A DNA stretch of 54,175 nt from Halobacteriovoraceae bacterium (GTDB lineage Bacteria > Bdellovibrionota > Bacteriovoracia > Bacteriovoracales > Bacteriovoracaceae): contig PBFR01000001.1 in the NCBI GenBank assembly GCA_002718735.1, positions 1-54,175 of the forward strand. Reading direction: 5' to 3'. The notes under the pieces are model-generated. The model was not told where the DNA came from and searched no databases. It was given only the letters and a program-made list of their open reading frames with translations. The stretch's first letter is position 1, and each line of letters opens with the position of its first letter. Made by a program: the position numbers and the translations under genes. Below are positions 42,380 through 52,088 of this stretch, piece after piece.

Positions 42380-43291
42380 TTAGTTTTTTCTCTTTACTTG
42401 TGCAAGTAACTCTAGAATCACTCCAAAAAAGAATAAATTGGCACCAGTGGATAATAACACGAAGAACAAAACAAACGACTGTCTTTCAATCATCTCAGGA
42501 AGTGAGAATTTTGTTTGAGCAAGAACAATCAAAATGTGTGCCATAGCAAGTAAGATCAGCGCGACACCAGCTCCAAATAAATAGCTTATGTGCTTGCCCG
42601 ATCTAAGTATAAGCACAGGTAGAGTGTAAAATACATACTTAGGAATGGACAAAACAACTCTAGATTTGCCATGTTCCCTTCTAAGCCACTTTGATGATAT
42701 TTCAATTATTTTAAATCCATTCTCGGCTGCGTCGATAATACTCTCTTGTACATACGTATGGGTTCCAAGAAGCTCAAGCTCTCTAACAACATCTGGAGTC
42801 ACGGCCCTAATGCCACCGTGACTATCAGTGAGTGGCAACTTGGTAAACCTTCTTAAGATCCAGCTTAAAACAATAGTGCCAAAGCGATTTATAAATCGAT
42901 ATTTATAATCAATGAGACCCTTTTCTTTAAACCTAGAGCCCAAGACCAAATCTGCACGTTCTCTATCCTTTGCTTCAATAAAAACTGGAATTTCATTCAA
43001 GTCAACTTGTCCATCAGCATCAATTGATATTATAAGATCCGGATTTGATCTGGCCGCAGACTTAAGCCCTTTCAACATGGCAGTCCCCAGTCCCTTCCCA
43101 CCGCCGACAACAACACGAGCACCATTTTCACTGGCAATCTTTCTAGTATCATCAGTGGAGTCGTCAGTTAAAACAATTTCGTGAATCTGGATTTCATTGT
43201 GTGCACAAACGTCTTTAATCTGACGAATGACTTGGCCTATAGTTGAGGCTTCGTTCTTGGTTGGAATGACAAAAGAAACTTTTTTAGACAT
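42380..43291 (-). CDS. Polyprenyl-phosphate glycosyltransferase (DPM1-like GT2)
   Basis: A 303-aa membrane-bound GT2. FVIPTKNEASTIGQVIRQIK opens it, then VLTDDSTDDTRK, ISIDADGQVDL (DAD metal site) and GSRF, and the long amphipathic region of dolichol-phosphate-mannose synthase-like enzymes (TYVQESIIDAAENGFKIIEI, then RREHGKSRVVLSIPKYVF). Two C-terminal TM helices (about 235-258, 272-295) anchor it. It should charge polyprenyl phosphate with a sugar from a nucleotide donor, for use by the GT-C enzyme in the same operon. Confidence 0.85.
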   Translation of the reverse strand: MSKKVSFVIPTKNEASTIGQVIRQIKDVCAHNEIQIHEIVLTDDSTDDTRKIASENGARVVVGGGKGLGTAMLKGLKSAARSNPDLIISIDADGQVDLNEIPVFIEAKDRERADLVLGSRFKEKGLIDYKYRFINRFGTIVLSWILRRFTKLPLTDSHGGIRAVTPDVVRELELLGTHTYVQESIIDAAENGFKIIEISSKWLRREHGKSRVVLSIPKYVFYTLPVLILRSGKHISYLFGAGVALILLAMAHILIVLAQTKFSLPEMIERQSFVLFFVLLSTGANLFFFGVILELLAQVKRKN

Positions 43292-43310
43292 TGGTTATTC
43301 TCCGATACCT

Positions 43311-44576
43311 TTAAACGTCATAGGCCATTTTTAGCTTTAAGCTTTTTGGGGCCGTATAATTCTTATTAAAACAAAGATCCAAAATATGGCCTTCATGGTT
43401 TTCAATATATTCAAGATCTCCTTCAGTTGGTTCCATCGCACCCAATACCAAGAGATCGCATTTGTCTGGAAGCTCAGAAGTATTAAATGCAGGTCTGCAT
43501 ACTTCTTTAGCTTTCAACTCCTCAAGTGCGATCATGTTATCTCTTACATAAATCTCTTTTTTGGGAATGTATGAAGGACGTTTTTGAAGCATATTGATTA
43601 AATCCATCATTGGGCTAGATCTTAGATCGTTGGTGCCTTCTTTAAAACTGGCACCAAAGAAAACTATCGTTTTAGGATTTATCTTTTCAATTGCACTAAA
43701 GCTTCTAAATAAATGTCGATTATTACTTTGAATAATTGAGGCAATAATTGGCGCCTCGATATGCTTTTCCTTGGCCAAATAGTCCAGAGCACTCACGTCC
43801 TTAGTCAAACATGGACCACCAAAAGCAAAACCCGGTCTTAAATATTTGGTTGAAATATTGAGCTTTGTATCTGAAAGAAAGCAGTCAACAAGTTCATCAA
43901 CGTTAACTCCATAACCACTGGAGATGGATGCGATCTCATTAATATAGGCAACCTTTAAGGCATGAAAACTGTTATTTAAATACTTTAGCATCTCAGCTGA
44001 TTCAAATTCCACAAGCTTAATATTATCAGTTCCCGAAAAAAGCTTCCCAAGAGTATAACTCCTTTTAGGATCGTGAACTCCTACAACGTGCATGTCCGGG
44101 TAGAGAAAATCTTCAACAGCATTTCCCTCTCTGAGAAACTCAGGGTGATAATACAGACTAATATTCTCATTATTTTTCAAAATGGGTAATAGATGTTTCT
44201 TAATGGTCCCGGGGGGAATGGTGCTTCTCAAAACTAAATCAAGCTTAAGTTCACCGGCCAAGCGAGATATTTCTTGAATCGTGTCAATAACCTGACCTAA
44301 GTAAACACTTCCGTCCAATTGGGTTGGTGTTCCTACGCATACAACAACCGCATCAATTCCACCAAGAGAGTCCAGGGAGCGAGTAAAACTGATCCTATGC
44401 TGATTGCGTTCCAAAAGCTCGGCAAGTCCTTGCTCTTCAATATAAAGCTTTTTGGAAATAAGCTTCTCCACTTTCTCCCTGCTAATTTCAACACCAATGA
44501 CATCATGCCCATGCTCACTTAGACCCAAGGCCGCAACAAGGCCCAAATTTCCCAATCCAAAAACAGCAACCTTCAT
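43311..44576 (-). CDS. UDP-glucose/GDP-mannose 6-dehydrogenase family
   Basis: A 421-aa NAD-dependent four-electron dehydrogenase making a nucleotide-uronic acid. The Rossmann loop GLGNLG is at 7-12. STIPPGT (118-124), the substrate region EFLREGNAVEDF, Lys198 and Asn201 in MLKYLNN, and the thioester Cys256 in FGGPCLTKD are intact. The FAFGGPCLTKD form is nearer to AlgD-type GDP-mannose dehydrogenases than to typical Ugd, but the sugar is not decided. It overlaps the GT-C gene by 4 nt (ATGA) and supplies the uronate for the operon. Confidence 0.85.
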   Translation of the reverse strand: MKVAVFGLGNLGLVAALGLSEHGHDVIGVEISREKVEKLISKKLYIEEQGLAELLERNQHRISFTRSLDSLGGIDAVVVCVGTPTQLDGSVYLGQVIDTIQEISRLAGELKLDLVLRSTIPPGTIKKHLLPILKNNENISLYYHPEFLREGNAVEDFLYPDMHVVGVHDPKRSYTLGKLFSGTDNIKLVEFESAEMLKYLNNSFHALKVAYINEIASISSGYGVNVDELVDCFLSDTKLNISTKYLRPGFAFGGPCLTKDVSALDYLAKEKHIEAPIIASIIQSNNRHLFRSFSAIEKINPKTIVFFGASFKEGTNDLRSSPMMDLINMLQKRPSYIPKKEIYVRDNMIALEELKAKEVCRPAFNTSELPDKCDLLVLGAMEPTEGDLEYIENHEGHILDLCFNKNYTAPKSLKLKMAYDV

Positions 44577-46477
44577 GAATTAAGCTCCTTGCCTACCAGC
44601 TTTTCCATGTCACGAATAAACTGATTTCCACGATAACCTTTTTTAATCTTTCTAAGAATCTTGGTATTTGTTTTTAAGGTATCAAACCACTTTAAAACTT
44701 TCTCTCTATCACCTACGGCATGATAAAACGAAACTAAAAGAGAATTAATGAAGAACCTAGAACCAAAAAAATCTTCTGTTTCATAGAGGTATTCTAAAAA
44801 CTTTCCACCATATTTTTTTAAATTTATTTTTTCCTTAGTAGAGATGATAGTAAATCTATTCCAAAACTTGCACTCTATATTAACATCCCTACTTACGAGA
44901 TGAGACGGACACACTGATTTTTCGGACGGTATGATAGCAGATATTTGAATATCTTCTTCAGCATTCACAGTGTCAAAAACAATTCCATTATCAGGTACAG
45001 AACCAAACGGTTGCTTAACGCCTTCACCATAAACTCTAAACCTTGAGTCTTGTTGTTCATGCCCAAAGATACCAGCTCCGACGAAAACATCCCAACACCA
45101 AAAGGATTCAAAATCACACATTCCAAAAACATAGACTTTATCGGGACCATAGTCTTTAATCATTTTTTCATGAAGACCCTCCCAATCACGGCGAAAACTC
45201 ACTTTTTCTTTATACCTAATAGAAGTATCGCCGAACAGACATAAGAATAGTGCCAAAGAGCCTACAGCGGCCTTAAGCCACAGAGTACCTTCCCTACAGA
45301 TCAACCTTAAAGCAAATATGGTTGCAAGAACATAAAAGCAGGTGAAGTACCACCTCTGAAGTTGCCAAGCAACAATGACTTTATAAAAGAATTCAAAACT
45401 CGGTACCCAAATTAAAAGTCCAATAAATAAAGTTTTAAAGACAACACTTCTTTGCCTAACATTCTTTAAAGCTAAGACAAAACCAGACAAGAACACACTC
45501 AATGCCCAAAGTCCTGATCCCCGCCGACTGTAGAAAAACGTAATATAATTCTTAAGACTCCACCCTTCCAACCATTTATTAAAAGCATGGCCTGCATCAA
45601 CCTTTATTTGTCCTGCTCCCTGGGCCGCTTCAAAAATATAGAGTTGAATAGGTAGAAAAAGTAATGCCGGAAGTAGTAAGGCAATACCAATCCACATACA
45701 TTCTCTATACCTTTTATTGTCAACTGCTAGAAGAATCATGCAGGCCAATCCAAAACAGAACATTAGAAAAATAGGCTGCATTCCTACGGAGAAAAAAAAC
45801 AGGTATGTGCACAGAGCAAAACTAAAAAGGTTTCTTTTAATATTATCTTGCAAGTAGAGCTTAAACGAAAGAGCACAAAAACTAAGTGTCATCATTGCAA
45901 GTCCCACAGGACGACCTTCTAGGGAGAGATATCTAACATCGAAGTCAAATGTGTAAAACAAACTTAATAAAATAGAAAAGAATACAAAGCCGCGAGTTCT
46001 GATAAATGCTAATTGAAAAATTATCAATGAAATAAGCATTGGAACAAATCCCATAAGCTTTGCGCTCATTTTTCCAAATCCTACAATCTCTCCAATTAGC
46101 CCACTTAAAATATAGCCACCAGCGGGTTGCTGCTCACTCGCAGAAAATAAAAAGATATCACCACGAGAGTTCATGATCTGGGAGTATTCATCCAGCCAAA
46201 AATTAACATCAGAGTAGCTTTGCCAAGTATTATATGAGAAAAAGACAGCTCCGAGCACCATTGTGATTACTGGAGTCCAGGACTTTGGATATTGATCATC
46301 ATTACTAACTGAAGAGCGCAAACTAAAAATCGCCAATATTGTGCCCAAGGCCAAGATAATACAATGATAGTAAAACAGTTCATCAGCGTGGTATTGAAAT
46401 CTTCCAAATATGTACAAAGTGCCCGCAAGAGTAAAAAGCAGGTATGCGCGTAGAATGCCGATCAACGAATTTCTCAT
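44573..46477 (-). CDS. Membrane GT-C glycosyltransferase (PMT/ArnT-like)
   Basis: A 634-aa inner-membrane protein, first gene of the glycan operon. About ten TM helices occupy residues 8-420. The large periplasmic loop after TM2 contains FWLDEYSQIM and EQQPAGGYI, which correspond to the acidic DE and QPP motifs that bind the lipid-linked donor in the GT39/ArnT class. The C-terminal 200 residues are a periplasmic domain (KVYVFGMCDFESFWCWDVF and beyond). It would transfer a sugar from polyprenyl phosphate to an acceptor outside the inner membrane. Confidence 0.68.
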   Translation of the reverse strand: MRNSLIGILRAYLLFTLAGTLYIFGRFQYHADELFYYHCIILALGTILAIFSLRSSVSNDDQYPKSWTPVITMVLGAVFFSYNTWQSYSDVNFWLDEYSQIMNSRGDIFLFSASEQQPAGGYILSGLIGEIVGFGKMSAKLMGFVPMLISLIIFQLAFIRTRGFVFFSILLSLFYTFDFDVRYLSLEGRPVGLAMMTLSFCALSFKLYLQDNIKRNLFSFALCTYLFFFSVGMQPIFLMFCFGLACMILLAVDNKRYRECMWIGIALLLPALLFLPIQLYIFEAAQGAGQIKVDAGHAFNKWLEGWSLKNYITFFYSRRGSGLWALSVFLSGFVLALKNVRQRSVVFKTLFIGLLIWVPSFEFFYKVIVAWQLQRWYFTCFYVLATIFALRLICREGTLWLKAAVGSLALFLCLFGDTSIRYKEKVSFRRDWEGLHEKMIKDYGPDKVYVFGMCDFESFWCWDVFVGAGIFGHEQQDSRFRVYGEGVKQPFGSVPDNGIVFDTVNAEEDIQISAIIPSEKSVCPSHLVSRDVNIECKFWNRFTIISTKEKINLKKYGGKFLEYLYETEDFFGSRFFINSLLVSFYHAVGDREKVLKWFDTLKTNTKILRKIKKGYRGNQFIRDMEKLVGKELNS

Positions 46478-46548
46478 ATGTGAAAATATTTATGCTTGTA
46501 TTTATTATCTTAATTTAGTGTATCATAGACCCAATAATTTAGGGTAGT

Positions 46549-47550
46549 TTGGTCCGCAATTTAATCATGAATTTTTTAAAAGCTTTAACCACATCCATTC
46601 TTACTTTGGCCCTTTTACTGGCACTTCTTTGGCAACTTGATTGGCAACAAATTTCAGCTGTCCTTGGACAGACAGATCCTTTATTTTTTTTAATGGCAAT
46701 ACTTCTTACCTGCTTCTCTTATTGTATTCATGCAATGAGGTGGAAGTTGTTTTTCTCAGGCCCAGGTACAGAAATGCACATTATATTTAAAACTGTGGTC
46801 ATAGGGCATTTGTTTAATGCTTTGCTCCCAAGTAAGGCCGGTGAAATAATCCGTCCTATTTTTTTAAAAAGGACTAGTGGTATAGCCTATACCAACATCT
46901 TGGCAACATGCTTGGTAGAAAGGATTTTTGATGGGGTTTTAGTTCTAGGTTGCCTTGGGCTTGGTGCAGCATTTCTTGGAAAGGAAATTGTTGGCTCCCT
47001 CACCGCTGCGTGTATTATATTAGGCCTTTACTTCCTAATAGCTTCGATTTTAATTGCCTTATATTGGCACCAGGAGCGAATTCAAACTTTTAGTGCAAAC
47101 ATACTAAATAAAAAGATTCATCAAAAACTAGAATCCATAATCGCCGAACTCTCACTTGGAACGCGCAGACTAAACAAGCTTAAGTCTCTTAGAGTTTTAG
47201 CATATACAATAGTCTATTGCAGTTTAAATGTCGCCGCTGTGTGGTGTGCTCTTAGGTCAATTAACTTGCAAAGTGATTTGCAAACTCTAAAAGTTTCACT
47301 TCTTCTGGTGGGTACTTTAGGTATCTCATTGGCCCTGCCCTCACCACCAGCAAACATGGGTGTTTTTCACTTTACGGTTTACAGCGTGCTCGTATTCGCA
47401 AGTGGAGAGGATTTCACTTCGAACACATCTTTCATTTCGGCCGCAATCGTTATTCATCTTGCGGCCCTAATTCCAGACTTGCTTGTGGGTGGCCTCAGCT
47501 ACTTCAGCTTCCCAAAACGATTGAGAGAGCTCCCCGTCAAAGCTAGTTAA
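46549..47550 (+). CDS. LPG-synthase-TM/UPF0104-type flippase-like protein
   Basis: A membrane protein of about 330 aa with some eight TM helices. The diagnostic block NALLPSKAGEIIRPIFLKR and LATCLVERIFDGVLVL, with SLALPSPPANMGVFHFTVY later, is the AglD2/UPF0104 family (flippase-like domain). Members help export or modify lipid-linked molecules. The start is unclear: TTG 46549 has AGGG 4 nt upstream, while ATG 46567 lacks a good site. It is divergent from the glycan operon by 71 nt, which suggests shared control and a linked role. Confidence 0.8.
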   Translation: MVRNLIMNFLKALTTSILTLALLLALLWQLDWQQISAVLGQTDPLFFLMAILLTCFSYCIHAMRWKLFFSGPGTEMHIIFKTVVIGHLFNALLPSKAGEIIRPIFLKRTSGIAYTNILATCLVERIFDGVLVLGCLGLGAAFLGKEIVGSLTAACIILGLYFLIASILIALYWHQERIQTFSANILNKKIHQKLESIIAELSLGTRRLNKLKSLRVLAYTIVYCSLNVAAVWCALRSINLQSDLQTLKVSLLLVGTLGISLALPSPPANMGVFHFTVYSVLVFASGEDFTSNTSFISAAIVIHLAALIPDLLVGGLSYFSFPKRLRELPVKAS

Positions 47551-47559
47551 GTGTCCAAA

Positions 47560-50142
47560 CTAACCATTTAGATTTTTATTAACAACCTCATAGGTGTCAT
47601 CACTAAGCTTTTGATCCAAAATCCTGCTTAGCTCACCGGCGAGAAGAGCTTTCCTTTTTTCATCCAAACGTTTTAGGTGGTTCATACTCTTAGCAAGCCT
47701 AGATGCCACCTGAGGATTATACGAATCGATCTCGATAATTTTATCAGCAATCCACTTATACCCTTCACCGCTTGGATCGTTAAATCTAAGATGATTATTC
47801 ATAGAGAATCCACCGACCAAACTTCTTAATAGATTGGGCACTTTTTTATCATAAGCTTTGTTTTTAGTAAGCTCATCCAACTTCTCAAGGGTGATGTGAG
47901 AGTTACCAGAGTGAAGAGCATACCACTTTTGCATTACGAGTGTTTCGTCCATCCACTTGTCATAAAATCTTTGAGAATAAGTATCACTCTTTTCTGGATA
48001 ATTATTTACAAGACTGTTTAGTGCGGAAAACTCTTCAGTCATATTTGTGGCCTTATCAAATTGAGCCGCAGCAAGCTTAAAGAACTTTTCATCACTTTGT
48101 AGAGAAAGATATCCAAGACAAACTTGACGTAAAGATCTCTCTCCCATGGATTTTGCGCTCAAATCAAATTCTTTTCTCTCCAAGGAGTTGTATATTTTTT
48201 CAAATTGATCTTTGAACTTATCAGAGATTTGTTTTGCAAACCTCTCGCGAGCATAATGAGCGGCCTCAATAGTGTAAACGTCATAATCTTCGTCAATCTC
48301 TTTGACGGTTGGCAACGAGAGTGCATAAGCGAGATAGGCCTCTTCCAAATCTTTGTTGCCCAGAAGCTTCCCATAGGCACTAAAAAATGCCTCGCTTGCA
48401 TCATATTCACTCGAGCATTGATAGGCACTCACAAATCTTTTCAACTCGCTTTTATAAAGCTCTTGAGCTGCTTCATAGCGAGAAAAGGTGTCACCGTCAA
48501 AGGCCATTAAATGTATGAGTTCCTTTTCAGAGGAGTTTTTCTGAAGAATTACAGGTGCACTAAATCCTCTGTTATATGAAACAACTGGCCTTGATTCAAT
48601 TGATTCAAACTTAAAGCTTTGTCTCTTTTTATTTAATTCAAGCTTGCCATCAATAGGGAGCTCTTTTCCATTTGAGTCAATTAAACCAACATGAAATGGC
48701 ATATGAAGACAATCATAGCCATCATGATCAATCTTGGCATGTTGTTCAAAAGTCAACTCGAACACTTTGTTTTCAGCATCATACGACTCTGTAACTTTGA
48801 GCCTTGGAGTGCCTTTTTGATGGTACCACATTTTAAAGTGATCCAAGCTAACTCCACTTGCATCGGCCATTGCGTTTACAAAGTCATCAGTTGTTACGGC
48901 CTGTCCATCGTGCCTTTTAAAATATAGATCCATCCCTTTTCTGAAATTACTTTCGCCAAAAAGCGTGTGTATCATCCTGATAACTTCGGCACCTTTTTCA
49001 TAAACGGTTGCTGTATAAAAGTTGTTAATCTCTATATATGACTTCGGCTGAATAGGATGGCTCATTGGACCTTGGTCTTCTGGAAATTGATGTCTTCTCA
49101 GCATGACAACATCATCAATTCTTTTTACAGGCCTGCTTAGCATATCAGATGAAAACTCTTGGTCCCTAAACACAGTAAGGCCCTCTTTAAGAGTTAACTG
49201 GAACCAATCTCTACAAGTAACTCGGTTACCAGTCCAGTTATGAAAGTACTCATGCCCTATCACTGCCTCAATTCCAGCAAAATTAGCGTCTGTTGCTGTC
49301 TCTTTTTTTGCTAAAACGTAGGCTGAGTTAAATATATTAAGGCCCTTATTTTCCATGGCACCCATATTAAATGAATCTACGGCCACGATCATGTAGATAT
49401 CAAGGTCATACTCTAGGCCAAATTTCTCCTCATCCCATTTCATGGAATATTTAAGAGATAGCATTGCGTGATCACACTTATCTTCATTGCCATGGTCCAC
49501 AAAGATTTCAAGTTTCACAACGCGTCCACTTTTTGTAGTAAAACTGTCTTCAACCTTTGCCAAATCACCGGCCACCACAGCAAACAAATATGATGGCTTT
49601 GGGTGTGGGTCATGCCACACAACTTTTAATACTCCATCATTTTCTGTTTCTTCAATTTTGTTTCCATTGGCCAAAAGAATTGGAAATAGATCCTTCCTGG
49701 CCATTAGCGTTGTCGTGAACTCACTCATAACATCAGGTCGATCAAGGAAGTAAGTTATTTTTCTAAAACCTTGTGCTTCATTTTGGGTACAAAAAATATC
49801 CCCGGACTTGTAGAGTCCTTCACAAGAAAAGTTATTCTTTGGATTAATTTTCACTTTAACTTGTAAGACAAATTCATTTTTGGAAGTCTTAATACTCAAA
49901 GTTTTTGGTCCTACAGAGTACTCTTGTTCATTCAAGAGCCTTCCATCGATTTTCAATTCCAAAAGCTTAAGATCAACTCCATCAAGTACTAGTTCATTCT
50001 CATGTTCGCCATTTCTTCTCATGTACAGCTTGCTTTCAACAATTGTACGCTCTGCTTCGATATCAAAAGTTAAATCTGTCTTATCAATGAAGAATTCAGG
50101 TGCTTTGTAATCTTTTAAAAATATTTCTTTTGAAGTGCTCAT
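47560..50142 (-). CDS. pepN: Aminopeptidase N (M1 family)
   Basis: An 860-aa cytosolic zinc aminopeptidase, close to the usual length of E. coli PepN. The substrate-anchoring GAMEN is at 261-265. The zinc site HEYFH is at 297-301 with third ligand Glu320 in LTLKEGLTVFRDQEF. The N-terminal beta domain, the small beta sandwich (about 450-545) and the long C-terminal helical domain are all present. It removes N-terminal residues in peptide recycling. It ends 9 nt from the flippase-like gene and is monocistronic. Confidence 0.93.
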   Translation of the reverse strand: MSTSKEIFLKDYKAPEFFIDKTDLTFDIEAERTIVESKLYMRRNGEHENELVLDGVDLKLLELKIDGRLLNEQEYSVGPKTLSIKTSKNEFVLQVKVKINPKNNFSCEGLYKSGDIFCTQNEAQGFRKITYFLDRPDVMSEFTTTLMARKDLFPILLANGNKIEETENDGVLKVVWHDPHPKPSYLFAVVAGDLAKVEDSFTTKSGRVVKLEIFVDHGNEDKCDHAMLSLKYSMKWDEEKFGLEYDLDIYMIVAVDSFNMGAMENKGLNIFNSAYVLAKKETATDANFAGIEAVIGHEYFHNWTGNRVTCRDWFQLTLKEGLTVFRDQEFSSDMLSRPVKRIDDVVMLRRHQFPEDQGPMSHPIQPKSYIEINNFYTATVYEKGAEVIRMIHTLFGESNFRKGMDLYFKRHDGQAVTTDDFVNAMADASGVSLDHFKMWYHQKGTPRLKVTESYDAENKVFELTFEQHAKIDHDGYDCLHMPFHVGLIDSNGKELPIDGKLELNKKRQSFKFESIESRPVVSYNRGFSAPVILQKNSSEKELIHLMAFDGDTFSRYEAAQELYKSELKRFVSAYQCSSEYDASEAFFSAYGKLLGNKDLEEAYLAYALSLPTVKEIDEDYDVYTIEAAHYARERFAKQISDKFKDQFEKIYNSLERKEFDLSAKSMGERSLRQVCLGYLSLQSDEKFFKLAAAQFDKATNMTEEFSALNSLVNNYPEKSDTYSQRFYDKWMDETLVMQKWYALHSGNSHITLEKLDELTKNKAYDKKVPNLLRSLVGGFSMNNHLRFNDPSGEGYKWIADKIIEIDSYNPQVASRLAKSMNHLKRLDEKRKALLAGELSRILDQKLSDDTYEVVNKNLNG

Positions 50143-50247
50143 ACCGTTTTCCTTATCTGATTTTAAAGGAAATTGTAACGGCCAGCACTTCTAATGTTAA
50201 TACCTTAACTAATGGAAAGCACTCGAATAAGTGATCTAAGGCCTAGA

Positions 50248-51135
50248 TTATTGGTAACGGTATACATCCATATATAACCGAATCCATTTGTCGGCCAAAG
50301 GAGCATATAAAAAAATTAGTAAAGAGAAGTTAGTCCAAAGAAAAAACGGAAGCCATGCCTTTTCCTCACTACTTTTAGCGTACTTAAAAAACTCATACAC
50401 AACCATTAATGCGAATGGAATCATAAGAATAACGTACAAAAAGTAATAACTTACAAAGAATGGCGCCATAAATGCCAACAGTGCGTAAGCAAAAACATAA
50501 AATGAGATATGATAAATCGTTCTCTCTTTCCCTACAATAACAGGAAGTATTGGAAACTCCCCTCTTGCATAATCATCTTTAAACCTAATCGCCAAGGTCC
50601 AAAAATGGGGCATTTGCCATAAAAACATAACTAGAAAAAGGTAAACCGAGGCCGGAGATAGTATATCGTTATTGACAGCACTAAAACCTAAAACACCCGG
50701 AAGGGCACCAGGAACTGCCCCAGGGACTGCAGCAAACATCCACTTAGGCTTCCAATGCAAAGTATAAAGACCATTGTACAAAACAATAATTACAAGACCA
50801 ATATAACAAGTTATTGGATTTACCCAAAATAAGATAAGGCTGCCCACAACCATATTGAAGGAGCTAATGCCAAAAGCTAGTGGCCTTGACATCTCACCAC
50901 TGACAAGTGGACGATTTTTCGTTCGCTCCATCTTCTTGTCTCTATTAATTTCTTGAATTTGATTTAAGGCCAAACTCCCAGATGAAATAAGTGTTGTCCC
51001 CAATACCAAGGCAAGGAAGTGAAGAAAGCTAAAACTCCCCTCTACAGGAAAACCAATGCCGTAACCAGCAATAGCACTGATTACGACAAAAAAAACAATT
51101 CCGGATTTAAAAAGAGTTTTAAGCTGTTTATACAT
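50248..51135 (-). CDS. ctaB: Heme O synthase (protoheme IX farnesyltransferase)
   Basis: A 295-aa UbiA-family membrane prenyltransferase. The first polyprenyl-diphosphate motif is ALNQIQEINRDKKMERTKNR (Asn58, Glu62, Asp66; the usual middle Asp is Glu). The second is IRFKDDYARGEFPILPV. About eight TM helices are present. It adds a farnesyl chain to heme b for the a-type hemes of the oxidase encoded upstream, and it ends the operon. Confidence 0.88.
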   Translation of the reverse strand: MYKQLKTLFKSGIVFFVVISAIAGYGIGFPVEGSFSFLHFLALVLGTTLISSGSLALNQIQEINRDKKMERTKNRPLVSGEMSRPLAFGISSFNMVVGSLILFWVNPITCYIGLVIIVLYNGLYTLHWKPKWMFAAVPGAVPGALPGVLGFSAVNNDILSPASVYLFLVMFLWQMPHFWTLAIRFKDDYARGEFPILPVIVGKERTIYHISFYVFAYALLAFMAPFFVSYYFLYVILMIPFALMVVYEFFKYAKSSEEKAWLPFFLWTNFSLLIFLYAPLADKWIRLYMDVYRYQ

Positions 51136-51140
51136 TGAGA

Positions 51141-51425
51141 CTAGGCTCTAGTGAAAAGGTCCACAGCAGAAATAATAAATAGCAATGATATGAAACCGAT
51201 TGAAGACAACATAATTGCTCTGTTCATCCAAGTATCATATTTAAGGTGCATAAACCAAAGGCCTACAACTGTGGCCTTAGCTGTTGCAATGATCATTGCT
51301 AATGTAAGGTTAAACTCCCCTAGATCAACATTCTTGGCAGTGTAAACAGTTAGAACTGTCAGAATTACCAAAGTAAGGAATGTAATCAAGTTCGTTTTAA
51401 ATGGAACAACGTGATGTCCGCTCAT
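51141..51425 (-). CDS. Cytochrome c oxidase subunit IV (small subunit)
   Basis: A 94-aa protein with three TM helices (LITFLTLVILTVLTVYTAKN; LTLAMIIATAKATVVGLWFM; IMLSSIGFISLLFIISAVDL). FMHLKYDTWMNR between TM2 and TM3 is the family hallmark of the prokaryotic COX4 type. The ATG at 51425 has GGAG 8 nt upstream; a TTG at 51437 is less likely. It is located between coxC and ctaB. Confidence 0.85.
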   Translation of the reverse strand: MSGHHVVPFKTNLITFLTLVILTVLTVYTAKNVDLGEFNLTLAMIIATAKATVVGLWFMHLKYDTWMNRAIMLSSIGFISLLFIISAVDLFTRA

Positions 51426-51437
51426 ATCTGACTCCAA

Positions 51438-52088
51438 TTAAATTAGATACATTAAAGGGAAAAGGAAGATCCAAATAATATCAACAATGTGCCAATAAAG
51501 ACCAACACCCTCAACAGATGTATAGTAGTCCTTGCTGAACTCATCATTTTTCAACCTTTTCATCAACCAAACCATAAGACCGATACCAACAAGAATGTGG
51601 ATACCGTGAAGGCCAGTCATTACAAAGTAAAATGTCATAAACAATTTAGTTTGTGCTACTTCAACAGCCTCAGGGTTCCAAACACCAAGACCCGGGAACA
51701 ATCCGTGATGAATCTTACCAGAGTACTCAAAGTACTTAACAATCATAAAGATGAAGGCACAAGCGGTTGTGATAACAACGTTTCTAAATGCCTTTTTATT
51801 TTGACCTTGCATACTATCAGTAACGGCCTGTGCCATTGTGAATGAACTCAGTAGAAGTACAATTGTATTAAAAGCACCAAGCTTCCAATCCAAAAGTGAT
51901 CCACCTTCAACCCAAGCATCGTAATACTTAGTTCTGTAAATGAAGTACCCAGCAAACAACGCTCCAAACATCATTAACTCGGTGGCCATGAATAACCAAA
52001 CACCCTGCTTCCCAGCCTCATGTTCTTGAATCATGGAATCAAAGTGATGAGAGTGCTCTACTCTCCTGTCTACTTTACCTGTACTCAT
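51438..52088 (-). CDS. coxC: Cytochrome c oxidase subunit III
   Basis: A 216-aa protein with five TM helices. It includes [20 protein letters not shown], the entry of the lipid-binding cleft, [20 protein letters not shown] and [20 protein letters not shown], all typical of the heme-copper subunit III family. I start at ATG 52088, preceded by GGAGG, so the gene overlaps coxA by 14 nt; an upstream ATG at 52121 is possible. Confidence 0.92.
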   Translation of the reverse strand: MSTGKVDRRVEHSHHFDSMIQEHEAGKQGVWLFMATELMMFGALFAGYFIYRTKYYDAWVEGGSLLDWKLGAFNTIVLLLSSFTMAQAVTDSMQGQNKKAFRNVVITTACAFIFMIVKYFEYSGKIHHGLFPGLGVWNPEAVEVAQTKLFMTFYFVMTGLHGIHILVGIGLMVWLMKRLKNDEFSKDYYTSVEGVGLYWHIVDIIWIFLFPLMYLI

